This document shows, in pieces, positions 22,946 to 33,983 of a stretch of DNA of 64,000 nt (position 1 is its first letter; each line of letters starts with the position of its first letter). The notes beneath the pieces were generated by a model. The model worked only from the letters and a program-made list of their open reading frames with translations, was not told the DNA's origin and ran no database searches. Source of the DNA: Elymus sibiricus (Eukaryota > Streptophyta > Magnoliopsida > Poales > Poaceae); assembly GCA_039707655.1 (NCBI GenBank), contig CM077668.1:396703630-396767629 (forward strand), written 5' to 3'. Both the position numbers and the translations under genes were made by a program.

Positions 22946-23566
22946 CCATGCAGGGTTTCCACAAGCCGCTACGGAGATCTTCGCCCTGATGCAGCACATG
23001 GGTTGCGCAGAGCTTCGTGCAGCATCTTGGTGGATGCTTATGAGAGAGCCTGTCTCCACGGAGGTACATTAAGCATGAATTATTAGAATTCCAGGTGCTC
23101 TAATGAGATGCTGAGTTTGACCACCATGGAACTGTGGACGGATGCAGAGGCTGAGGTCGCGTTCGAGCCACTGAAGCAGCAGGGAATGGTGCCGACGATG
23201 AAGTCACACATGCTGCTGCTAGCGGTACATGCTAGGTCCGGCAATGTGGCGCGGTGGAAGGAGGTGATGGCGTAGGTGCATAAGTCCGGCCTTGCCCAGG
23301 AGACCTTCGCGCTCAAAGTCATGCTCAACGCCTACGGCGCTTCGGCCGCCTCGACGAGATCGGCAGCCCTCGCTGCCATGGACCGCCGAGAGACGTGCAA
23401 CATAACGTGTAGGGCCAAGCAGGGTACCTGGAGAGGATGAAGGCGGTGTTTGCATCGCTGGAAGGGAGGGGGCTCACTGTCGACGTGGTGATGTGGACGT
23501 TCTGCATGAGCACGCACACCATGAAGGAGTACCGGAGGTGCTTGGACATCGACCTCTAGGTGACGT
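22946..23566 (+). pseudogene. PPR (pentatricopeptide repeat) protein gene fragment, broken
   Basis: After the acceptor-like CGCAG at 22945, translation in shifting plus frames gives GFPQAATEIFALMQHMGCA, then RASCSILVDAYERACLHGG, then EVAFEPLKQQGMVPTMKSHM and HKSGLAQETFALKVMLNAYG, and finally GYLERMKAVFASLEGRGLTV. These are tandem 35-residue PPR helix pairs of the plant organelle RNA-binding P-class. Lesions: a frameshift after GCA near 23009, an irregular segment at 23060-23105, an in-frame TAG at about 23273, and another frame change near 23340-23420. It then stops at 23559. Intact members of this family have many more repeats, so this is a 3'-proximal fragment. The hAT element lies just upstream. 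Confidence 0.72.
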
Positions 23567-24966
23567 CCACAGTACATGCAAAAACTAGACTGTATTTGAA
23601 GTTGTAATTGAACTGAATCACCTTTCCATCTTACTTGCACCTTACATGAATTTCGTTCTTGCAGTTTATCCGGTGTTTTCCATACAATCTGCTTTGTAGA
23701 AGCTACTACATCAATTTAAGGAAGTACAACCAACTTGCCTGACCAAGTTTGTTATATTCTGTTCATCGGAAGTCTATGTAGACAGTTAGGACCGATAGAG
23801 CGACATACATTTGCTTGAGGTTCTGAATTATACTGTTTGCTTAATGTTTACTGACAAAAAGTAGTGGCAAACCTCTGGTTGAGTAGTAGGCTCCTGTTTT
23901 TACTCAAAACCCTGAATTACCAGTAATACTGTAGCTTATTGCGATATGATCTACATGATAGAAAACGTTGATTTAAAATTTTCTTATGATTGCTTCAAAT
24001 ATCCAATATTGTTTCCCCACAGAAAAATATTGTTCGGGCTGCAATTGATTTTTTTATTTGGATATTTGAGTAGTATTGTCAATAGTAATAACTTGAAATA
24101 TGCTTTTATATATTTTCCTATATCCAAGATATTGCTGATATAGTTTGGAGCTCAGATCAACCCAGTAGATATATGGGTACTTAGGTTTCAGACTTCAGAG
24201 ACTGAAAATTTTATTATTTTCCTGCTATATGCTATCTTACTTTAAAGAACGGTAGCTGATGCAGCCTATCATTTGCTTTTCCTAAATTATTCTGTAAAAT
24301 TTATATCTACAATCATAAAAAACTGGTCTGGTCTACAAGATAAATATTTAGGTAGCTGGATTTCAGAAATTAATAATATTGCATTGCCAAGTTCATTAGT
24401 TAATATATCGAGACATATATGACCAGGTGCCCTCATAAGAACCCATGGTACACCGCAGAGGCATTCCAGGGGACGAGGAGGAGCTTGTGATTTCTAGGCT
24501 TGGCCTATCCAATCAGATCGTCACCACGCTCACGACAAAATCATGGGCGACAGGGTGTTCGCCAAAGCTTTGTGCCGCTGGCACACGTGTGCCGTGTTTT
24601 CTCTGTGGTGGAGCACAGGTGTTGTACATTTTTTCTGTCAAAACATATTCGCTTTCGTTGTCATGTTCTTTTATATACACATTTTTCTTGAGGTCCATGA
24701 TTTTTTTGCTGGGATCTATTTAAATTGAAGTACTTCTTTCTAGAGTTCCTTCTACGGAGGTAGCTGGTACACATGGAGTTATTGAAACACGGCCAGAAAC
24801 ACTCGCGATATTAGCCACATAATATTGAAGGATACTATTGTTTTACTGCAAGGTTATTTTAGATCCTTCTATTTTGTGCCAAGTTATAAGCACGTATGAA
24901 CAACTGACAAACTGCACATCTTGAGTGACTGTCATGTCCAGTTGGATGTTTTTGCCTCAGTTTTAC
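23567..24966. other. Intergenic, no gene recognised
   Basis: AT-rich DNA. 24440-24610 has short overlapping open frames in three plus phases, with no domain. The right boundary is where CACTA-type repeats begin. Confidence 0.45.
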
Positions 24967-25500
24967 GGCCGCCGTCGGCATAGCCCCGTCGGCATCGTAT
25001 ACGTCGGCGTACCTGGGCCTGCCCTCGGCATAGAAAAGCCGTCGGCATAGATACCTATGCCGACGGTGTCCGTACGGCCGTCGGAAGATTGGCCGTCGGC
25101 AAACTCGTTCGTACGACGGCGGCAGATGGCGCCGTCGTCAAGTTACGCCCAATGAAAACGCGCCACGTGTCCTCTCTATACCGACGGCCTGGCCGTCGGC
25201 ATACGTTCAAATCTATGCCGACGGCTAAGCCGTCGGCATAGTGCCGACACGTGGCAAGTGCTGGCATTCCCTGGCGCCAGCGTATGCCGACGGCTAAGCC
25301 GTCGGCATATATTTGAACATATGCCGACGGCCTGGCCGTCGGCATATACTGGTGCCAGGGAGTACAGTTGGGTGGCACGTGGCGCCTATGCCGACGGCTT
25401 AGCCGTCGGCGTAGATTTAAACGTATGCCGATAGCCTAGCCGTCGGTATAGGTGCCACGTGTCGCCCACTGGCGCCTCTACGGTGGCTAGCCGTCGGCAT
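24967..25500. repeat. CACTA left subterminal repeats (TATGCCGACGGC)
   Basis: More than fifteen exact or near copies of the 12-mer occur in both orientations, many as inverted pairs such as TATGCCGACGGC...GCCGTCGGCATA. Short motifs such as GCCACGTGTC lie between them. Confidence 0.9.
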
Positions 25501-25738
25501 AGATGCTGCCTATTTTTTTTCTGATTTCTGTTTGAATTCATTTCAAATTCACAGCACATATACATATACATATACATATATTCAAATTCATAGCACATAT
25601 ACATATAACATCATCATCACATAAGTATCATCATCACAATAACATCATCATCATCATCACAATAACAAAAACATAAAGAGATATATGATCATCACAATAA
25701 CATCATCAGCACACAAGTCCTACGAGCATACAAAGGGC

Positions 25739-28218
25739 TTAAGCCCTACGAGGTCCACTACCAAGGTCCTCACCGCCCAAACGGCCAAAGCCTAGGTCCT
25801 CACTGCTTCCGGCACCGCTACCGCTACCGCCACCGCCACCTCGGTGGATCGGAGTGACCGGGCTCCGTGACGTGGGAGTGACCACACCAGCACCAGCACC
25901 ACCACCAACGGATGATCCACCGGTTCCCTGGATGTTCGAAAAGACATGTTAAGGGGATATATGATTGTGTTGAATAAACGGTAAGCAGTGGTTGATGAGT
26001 TTGGGGATGTACTAACCGGATTCTCCATGTTCTGTGCCAGAAACTCCTCAAAGGTAAGGAGCACTGGTGCAGGTCCAGCAGGTGGTGGTGGTGGTTCCAT
26101 TAGAGGAACCGTGCCGGCCGCCATGCTCTCAAAAACGCGCTGCATGTGAATTGACCAAGCAAACACGAAGATCAGAAGAAATGAAAGTGCAAATATGGAA
26201 GTGAAATGAAAGAGGCTAAACTAACCGTCATCATGTGACTGATGTGCTCCTGGACTGCTGCAACTCTCGCCTGCCACGCCATGGTCTCCTGGCGTGTGTA
26301 CTCCATGTAGGGCTACGATATGACATGATGAACTCATAAAACATCTCAATGCGGAAAATAAAGTGAGCAAAAAGGAAGATAAGAGGGAAAATACTTACGC
26401 TGGTCTGCTGGGCTAGGAGGGAGTGGGACTGTGCACTGGTCGTGCTCGTGCGCTGGCTCAGGCTCGGGTCGGTAGCTCGGAGCCGTGTGAAGGAGATAGA
26501 AGGAGTACACACGGCATCCAGAACCGCCTGCCGACTATGAAGCTTCGGCCCTATGCCCACCACCGCCCTCTCGTCCGTAGCCTGCTTTAAGGGGTCAGGT
26601 GTGCCATGATTTACCTTCAGATACACCTCCTCGTAGGCCTTCAGGTTCTCCTTGCTGTTGCCGTAGTAGTCGCCCTCGCCACGCCTCTATGTCAGAGAGC
26701 GGCCGCTTCAGTTTCTCCTCCTGCACCACCAAACAGAGGTTAGTGATACATAAGAAAGTGACGGTAAATAGAAGAAGAAGAATGTTTCATGTAAATAGAT
26801 ATACCTGAACTTTCTTGTGGCTAAAGTGGTTCCGGTTTCCCTGACCATGTGTTCCGTCGGTCCCTCGGTTAGCCCGGTTTTTCTTGCTCTTAGCAGCCCA
26901 CTCTGCATCCTGACCGAGCCACAGATCCACCAATGCCGCCCATCCATCGTCCTTTCCATAACACCAAGCAGGACACACCTACATAATGGCATGTCAACAC
27001 GAAACGATGAAATTTACCACAAACGCCGGAATGAAAAGTCTGTTATACTTACGGCCAAGTACTCCTCCCTCTCCAAGGTAACATGCATCCTCCACGCGTC
27101 TTCCTTGGTCATCTTCGTCTCAAGAGCGTCGTGATGATATTGCGAGATGGCCACCCAGTGCACCTCGTACTGCATCTGACGGGCCTTCTTCCTCGCTTGG
27201 CGCAGCACGATCTCGTCGGCAGTGGACTTGTGCTTCTCAAGAACTCGATAGTATTTCTACAATCATTCAGAAAACCAGAATGGAAGAAGCCATGAGTTAA
27301 ACCATTCGATGATAAACTACGAACGAAACTCAAGACTCGTCCTTCTGAAGAGAACTTACCCAAAAATTTGTGATCACGGCCTTAGCATACGTGGTATGGT
27401 CCGGGTGGGGGGCCGCTTCCCAGTGGTCCCAGCTCGTGGCCAAAACCCGGTGCTCAGGCTGCCTGACTGGATCTGGACGGAACAGCCCCGACCAGTGTTC
27501 CTTCAGCAAAATGGTGATGACGCCGTTTGGAAGACGGGCCCCTTTAGGAATTATCCAGTTGCTGCAAAAGATAGAAAGAATGAAAATATGAGCATGTGTA
27601 CAATCAAAAGAATGAAAATATTAGCATGTGTACAAGCAAAAGAATTAAATTATGATTAAGTGGCACTTACTCTTTCCGCTTGGGCTCAATGAGCCACTTC
27701 TGCTCCTCGGTAGCAGGGAGGGGAGGGAGCTTTGCATTACCACGCAGCCACCCCTTGTTGTGGGCAACCCCCTCGCTGCCACCACCATCCTCCCCGCCAC
27801 CACCATCCTGCTCGGCTGCCTCCTCCTCCTCCTCGTCCCCCTCCCCAACCTCCTCCTCCTTCTCCTCCTCCTGAACCTCCTCCTCCTCGCGAACCTCCTC
27901 CTCCTCATCCTCCTCCTCCTCCTCCTCGGCAGAGGGTACCTCACTAGAGGAGGGTACCTCAGTAGAGGAGGGCCTCGAAGAGGACTCCCCTAAGTCGGTG
28001 AGGGAGCGCTGTTTCTGGCCCCGACCCTGTCCTCCTCTAGGGGCTCTCCCCCCACCCCCTCCACCTCTAGGGGCACCTCTCCCTCGACCTTCCTGCGAGG
28101 AGTCATCCTCAAGTAGTCGGGGGGGGGGGGGGGGGAGACTACGGGGTCGACCACTCCGACTAGTCATCGTGGTGAGCTTCGATAGGAAACCCGTGCCGTC
28201 GGCCTTCCCCTTGCCCAT
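25739..28218 (-). pseudogene. CACTA TNPA-like (Ptta/En/Spm) gene, about 8 exons, frameshifted
   Basis: A minus-strand gene from ATG 28218 to TAA 25739. Likely exons by GT/AG sites: 28218-27671, 27561-27360, 27256-27053, 26978-26805, 26720-26399, 26312-26226, 26139-26017, 25927-25739. Exon 1 encodes an R/G-rich N-terminus and a long E-rich acidic tract, encoded over a homopolymer near 28122. Exons 2-5 carry the plant transposase Ptta/En/Spm family region (WVIPKG-like start, then SKKNRANRGTDGTHGQGNRN in exon 4). TNPA-type proteins bind the subterminal 12-mers. In exon 5 the frame changes near 26690: DIEAWR is read in one phase and GDYYGNSKENLKAYEEVYLK in the next. The copy is probably non-functional unless splicing avoids the lesion. 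Exon borders are inferred. Confidence 0.7.
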
Positions 28219-29887
28219 GTTTAGCGAACCTGCATCGAAAAGAGAATAAACAATTAGTACATTAATAATGAAGAAAAAAGCATTGTGTTGTCAGTTTAGG
28301 GACTGAAGAAAATGTGATTCACTGTAGAACAAATTGCTGCATCATTGTAGTATCAGACAATGGCCTGGAGTACTCATCATGGAGTAGTTGTGGCAGATTT
28401 CTTGGACTTAAGATTTCCAGACCATGGCATGGAGTAGTTATCATGGAGTAGTTATGGCAGATTGCTGTATTAATATAGGAGTACTCTGTTTAGAACATGG
28501 AGCAAATTCAGTAGACATTTTTACAAGAATTCAGTAGATTTCTTTTGTACTGAAAACTTTAGACTTGCTTTTGTACTACTCCAACATACTCAAAACTTTA
28601 GAACATGTTTAGTTTTCAGTTAACTCAATAGAAGGGACTCTTGTCTCCTTAACTGAATTCACTAAATTCAGTAACTAACAAACCTAGTACTCCATTTTGA
28701 TTTTGCAAATTTTGATTTGCTTGCTGATCTTCGGTTAACTCCATAGAAGAGTCCAAAGGGGAGCTTTATGCAAAATACTGATCCATAAATTACATGATAT
28801 ACCATGCAAAATACTGTAGTCGATCTATATTAGCAAAAAGATACAAAATCTGATCCCTTTGGAATCTTCAATGTATATAATTTGAACTTTATAGAGAAAG
28901 GCTTGCTGCATAACTATTATGTGCATTAATTCATAAGAATTCTTGCACTGGATGCATTGTTTCTGGACTGCGAACATCGCAATTGTGTCTTCATAGGAAA
29001 ACAAATAAAGCATATAAATGATGAAGTAGTTCGAAGTTGGAACTTCCAAAGAATAACACCGACTTGTACTGGTCTATAATTAAACATGTAGGCATCAAAT
29101 GTCAGGAATGAATATGCATCATTATATAGTACTGGTCTATAATTAAACACCTCTAAGAACCACTTATAAGATCGTTCAAACACACACTGCGCCGCTCTCC
29201 TCTTAACATCCATCCATCTAACAACTAACATCCATCTAAAAACCTAGTAAAACTACAAAATTACTACACACAAAGAATGTAAAAAAAATACATAAAAAAA
29301 TTACCTAGGGCAGAGGGGAGCCCGGGCAGGGGACGGCGAGGGCCGGCCGGAGCAGCAGCAGAGCAGGGCCGGCCGGGTAGGGGCGCGGGCCGGCCGGAGC
29401 CACGGCCAGGCGGCGTCGGGGTCGGGAGGCCGAGGCGGCGTCGAGGCAGGGCGGGCCGGGGTCGAGGAGGCCGACGCGAGTGCTGGCCGAGGCGGGGCGG
29501 CGGTGTGGCCGGCCGGGGTGGCGGCGGTGCGGGGATAGGACGGGGCGCGGGTGGATACGGCGGCGGCACGGGATGGATTGAGGGGGTGGGACCGAATTGG
29601 AATGGGTGGAGGGGGAGGGCCGCCCGTGGATAAGGTAGATCTATGCCGACGGCTTGGCCGTCGGCATAGATATAGTTACCACGTGTCCATCTACGCCGAC
29701 GGCAAAGCCGTAGGCATAGATATTTCTCATTTTTTTTATTTCATTTTTTATGAACATTAACTTTAAAAAAAATTATCTCCTAGCAATTTGTTAAATATCC
29801 ACTATCCTGCCTACCCTCCGAAGACCACCGAGCGGGCTAACCCTGTCTAGATTGACCAGTAGATCTACTCGTTTAACTTTAACCACA

Positions 29888-30868
29888 CCGGACGGGGTTT
29901 GACCGATGGACATTTTCACCTGGCTGTGATAGGCCAGCCCATAGGTACACTTCGGATCAAGGTCCGGGCACAACCCACCGCAAGATTCCCTCCGTGTCTG
30001 CCCGACGTGGCTGTTTCCCCCCTCCGTGCGACGGCGGCAGCGCCGTTCGTGAGGGGGGTCACACTACGGAGCCACGTGTCGGGTGCTTGCACCTGCCACG
30101 ACACTTCCAGACGTGTAATAGGGCCCAGCGCAAGACCTGGCGGCATAGCTACCCCCCCCCCCCCCCCCAAGTACCCCGTCCCGTCTAACCCTGGCACTGT
30201 TGACAGGCGGATCTAGGCCTTTAACTTTCGCCGGACGGGGTTTGACCAATGGACATTTTCACCTGGCTGTGATAGGCCAGCCCATAGGAACACTTCGGAT
30301 CAAGGTCCGGACACAACCCACCGCAAGATTCCCTCTGTGTCTGCCCGACATGGCCGTTTCCCCCCTCCGTGCGACGGCGGCAGCGACGTCCGTGAGGAGG
30401 GTCACACTACGGAGCCGCGTGCTGGGTGCTTGCACTTGTCCCCACACTTCCAGACGTGTAAGAGGGCCCAGCGCAAGACCTGGCGGCATAGCTACCCCCC
30501 CAAGTACCCCGTCCCGTCTAACCCTAGCACTGTTGACCGGCGGATCTAGGCCTTTGACTTTCGCCGGACGGGGTTTGACCGATGGACATTTTCACCTGGC
30601 TGTGATAGGTCAGCCCGTAGGTACACTTCGGATCAAGGTCCGGGCACAACCCACCGCAAGATTCCCTCCGTGTCTGCCCGACGTGGCCGTTTCCCCCCTC
30701 CGTGCGACGGCGGCAGCGACGTCTTTGAGGGGTTCACACTATGGAGCCGCGTGCCGGGTGCTTGCACCTGTCCCCACACTTCCAGACGTGTAAGAGGGCC
30801 CAGCGCAAGACCTGGCGGCATAGCTACCCCCCAAGTACCCCGTCCCGTCTAACACTGGCACTGTTGAT
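29888..30868. repeat. Tandem array of about 332-343-bp units within CACTA right arm
   Basis: Units begin CCGGACGGGGTTTGACC at about 29888, 30231 and 30564, giving lengths of 343 and 333 bp and a shorter last unit. Each contains GATCAAGGTCCGGGCACAAC and a C-run before AAGTACCCCGTCCCGTC; the C-run length varies between units. A diverged half-unit seems to precede the first (29810-29888). Open frames through the array are repeat artefacts. The segmental-duplication breakpoint (29918) falls inside unit 1. Confidence 0.9.
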
Positions 30869-30999
30869 CGAGCGGCAAACTGGGGCCAACAGACACGCAT
30901 GGTGTATCTATGTATGTTTATGTTTAGATAAGGCACATTTAAATTAATCAAATTTCAATTTAGAAAAAAAAAAGAAAAAAAGAAAAAAAAAATACATAG

Positions 31000-31389
31000 C
31001 TATGCCCCGGATCGATGACGTGGCACGTGCCGCGGATCGATGACGTGGCAATATATATACCGACGGCTTTGCCGTCGGCATATCTATGCCGACGGCCGCC
31101 GTTAGGGCCGTCGACATATATTTGACGGCGTCAAACGGCAGTTAACCACCGGGTGGCCGGGCCCACATATATGCCGACGGCCTGTCTATCCCGACGGCCA
31201 CCGTAGGCATACCACGACCTATGCCGACGGCTTCGTTACGCCGACGGCCCCCGTCGGCATAGGTTGTAGTATGCCAACGGCCGAACTACGCCGACGGTTT
31301 GCCTTAGGTTGTCGGCATACCGCCAGGTATGCCGACGGCCCCCGTCGGCATAGACGGGGCCGTCGGGAACGTGCCTTTTTCCGGTAGTG
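31000..31389. repeat. CACTA right subterminal repeats and terminus
   Basis: Inverted and direct copies of TATGCCGACGGC lead to the terminal sequence. On the minus strand that reads CACTACCGGAAAAAGG from 31389. Confidence 0.9.
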
Positions 31390-33167
31390 AGAGGTTTCAA
31401 TAACAGTTATACTGCATACACATGCATGTTTAAACATACTGACTTCCTTATACAGTTTATGTATGAATCATGGATTAGTTTGGATATATAATCCTTATAC
31501 AGTTTAAATATTTATGTACAAATTTTATCCAAGTGTGATAATAGTTTTAATCTTAGCATTAGGGGCAACAATTCCAAGTTCTGTTAGGGATTTCCAAACA
31601 CTGGTTTTGTGTATTCTGTCCCGCAAAAAGATAATTGGTTGTGATTTTTTTATCCTTCCATCTGGGTGGGTGGGGGGGGGGGATATAGTTCTTTTATTTT
31701 CAAAATTTCCAAAATACGAATTCACAATTTATACTCGCACGAATTCCATGTGCATTGGTTGTGACATGTACTGATAATTTGTGCTAGAATCTAGGTTTCT
31801 TAGGAAGCGCTTCATTTTTACCGTATAAGAGTCTATGCAATTATCTTTCCATTGGGGATGGCTTAACGCCACTACTGACGTACCATTTTATTGAAGTAAA
31901 TTGTAGAGTATATCACAGTGATGGGGTTTTGGGATCCCAAAATTAAATCTGTTTGTATGCACGTGCCACTTTTATGCATACAACAAGCTATATATAAAGT
32001 TTTTTTAGTAATGTTATTATATAATTTAAATTTATTTTCATATTTTCCTCTGATACAATTTTACAATGATCTCCTAGGAGCAGTTAAATTAGCCAAACAA
32101 ATAATGTATGAATACACTTGAGCACTTGTTTCGTAATTTACTTTGTTGCGACTTCAACATTTTTATTTTATTTTAAAATTGGTCCCCAAGTAGACCGCTA
32201 GATAATTTCATCTGATTTTAGATCATTTTTATTTTTAGGGAACATAATTAGTAAGATGATTTGATATCAGATTGGGATTAATTTATTTACAATGTGCTTG
32301 GGAAGAAGATGAGAAGATGTTGATGGTGGCGGTGCAGTTGATGGCGACGACGGCCATGGGGAGGAGATCAAGAGCATCAACAACCTCTTGGCGCTGCTCG
32401 ACAACAACATGAACCCTCTTGCGAGATAGCTGATGGAGCACCGAGGCTGGGGTTTGTTCTGACCAAGCTACTCAACAAGGATCAGAAGGACGACCACGAT
32501 GGGGGAAGAAAAGACGGTTACCACCACGGGACAAGATGACCATGACAAACCCATGTGATGTGCATGAGGATCCTAAGGTATATGTTAGATATGATAAATG
32601 TTGGAGCACTAGAATATGTATGCCCCCGTTACAGCGCACATGATTACCACGTTTGTTTTCATCTTCCAAAACCAGTTTGTTTTTTCTTTTCTACGCTTGG
32701 TTTGTTCAGCTCAAGAAAATCATGTGAAGCATTTATTTGAATGGCCTGATAGTCCAAAATCGAAATAGTTGATAAACACACACCTACATATGAGCGTTAC
32801 CCATCCATAAAAATAACAAATGACAAGCATAGTAAGAGCTAGCTTATCATGTTACAATGAAACTGTATGGACGACATAGAGTGATGACACCAAAGCTAGA
32901 GCAAGGAGTAGACCGAGATAAAAGAGGGTGAAGGAAGAGCAGATTCTATCTTGTTGGTGGGGTGTGAGAAATAAGATGTGTGTGTTCCGAAAATTTAGAA
33001 CCAATGGAAGAAGAGATAAACTGCCATGATAAATAAAACCAATCAACATTGTTATGTTATCCCGTGGCTATCTTTTCTATACATGTGAAATTTGACATGC
33101 ATTATGTTTATATATGTAACCACTAAAAATTTCAAAAGCCCGTGGCAACGCACGAGCATTCTACTAG
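31390..33167 (+). mobile_element. Helitron-like 3' end (element d); left boundary unknown
   Basis: A hairpin-like CCCGTGGCAACGCACGAG (33139-33156), an imperfect form of the elements a-c motif, precedes CTAG at 33164-33167 followed by T. The 5' end is not visible, so 31390 (the CACTA end) is only the outer limit. 32290-32460 has a plus-frame block, GEEIKSINNLLALLDNNMNP, that looks coding-derived but is closed by a stop and not recognised. It may be a captured exon. The rest is AT-rich. Confidence 0.4.
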
Positions 33168-33202
33168 TACTACATTACACGTGTCTGGATTTTGCACGAT
33201 CA

Positions 33203-33983
33203 GAGCATCTACAACCGGACTTTGCAAATCCGCACCCCTATACGCCGGCGGACCCGCCCGCGGGCAGTGGATGGTCACACCTCAAATTTACCTTTGCACA
33301 ACCAGACACCTCAATTAGCAAATCTCAAATCCATACAGAACACATGCAACTTACGTAAACGATGCAACCCAGATCGTCCGACCACTACATCAGGACATGT
33401 CATTGGACTACCAAAATTTGACATATTCTACCTACATATATGCTATAGAGAAGATCATCCACGGCTACCCTTACCCTTCCCGGCGCCTTTGTTGTGTCTT
33501 TCTCGCGGAAGTAGCGTTCGAAAACGTAAAATGGATCCAGCCGGATCTGCTCATTGCGGGAGCTGTAGGACCTGTCGCTGTCCTCCTTCTCCTCTTTGGC
33601 AGGCAGTCCAGCCATGACACAGACCGTCCGATTTTACTCTCGGGCGAGGGCGCGCGTGTTTCTCCGCTACCGCCCGATTTAGGATTAGGGTTTAGTGGAG
33701 TGGAGCGGCTTGGATTTGGCACGGGGAGTGAATGGGGACGAATATATGTAGGGTCGGGGTAACCAAGTGTGGGCCGGCTCCGACGTGGTGGAAGCGCCCG
33801 GTTACGCCCGAGCCACCCCATGTCCGTCCTAGATTTGGGCTACATATGAGGGGTGCTGGCCAACCCAAGCGTTTGAGGCTGATTTGAGGCGCCCTTCTGG
33901 GTCGCATTTTTTTGACATGTCACTGACCGAGCCGTCCGCCTGGATGTTTGAGGGGGATTTGAGGCGCCCGGCTGTAGATGCTC
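33203..33983. mobile_element. Non-autonomous TIR element (781 bp), superfamily unclear
   Basis: The left end GAGCATCTACAACCGGAC and, inverted from the right, GAGCATCTACAGCCGGGC match closely. Flanking bases tca/tta allow a 3-bp target duplication (PIF/Harbinger-like) only weakly, and no 8- or 9-bp duplication is seen. The interior is GC-rich on the right side with no gene. The empty Copia target (cctacatatatgctatag) lies inside, at 33431-33448. Confidence 0.55.

Larger units (their letters stand above)
24967..31389 (-). mobile_element. CACTA (En/Spm-type) transposon, TNPA-like gene only
   Basis: On the minus strand the right end starts at 31389 with CACTACCGGAAAAAGGCACG, the CACTA terminus. 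Subterminal blocks on both sides (24967-25500; 29630-29720 and 31040-31370) are packed with direct and inverted copies of TATGCCGACGGC, the kind of 12-mer bound by TNPA-type proteins. The coding region (25739-28218) has a TNPA-like gene and no TNPD transposase, so the element is non-autonomous. An array of about 332-bp units is embedded at 29888-30868. No CACTA terminus was found at the left, so that end is truncated or decayed. A partial copy of the right end recurs at 45465-46928. Confidence 0.85.

Noticed and set aside
24930..24990. Left terminus of the large CACTA element
   Set aside because: No CACTACCGG-like end is present before the first 12-mer repeats at 24967. The element is left as truncated.
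27652..28249. Plus-strand P- and L-rich open frames
   Set aside because: They are antisense shadows of the acidic E-rich exon of the minus-strand CACTA TNPA-like gene.
29899..30852. Long open frames through the 332-bp array (and 45440-46393)
   Set aside because: They recur once per repeat unit in several phases on both strands, so they follow from the repeat and not from coding selection. No domain is present.
33397..33762. 121-codon plus frame, partly conserved in unit 2
   Set aside because: It starts inside a TIR element, has no domain, and is conserved only because the units are recent duplicates. The Copia insertion breaks its 5' end in unit 2.
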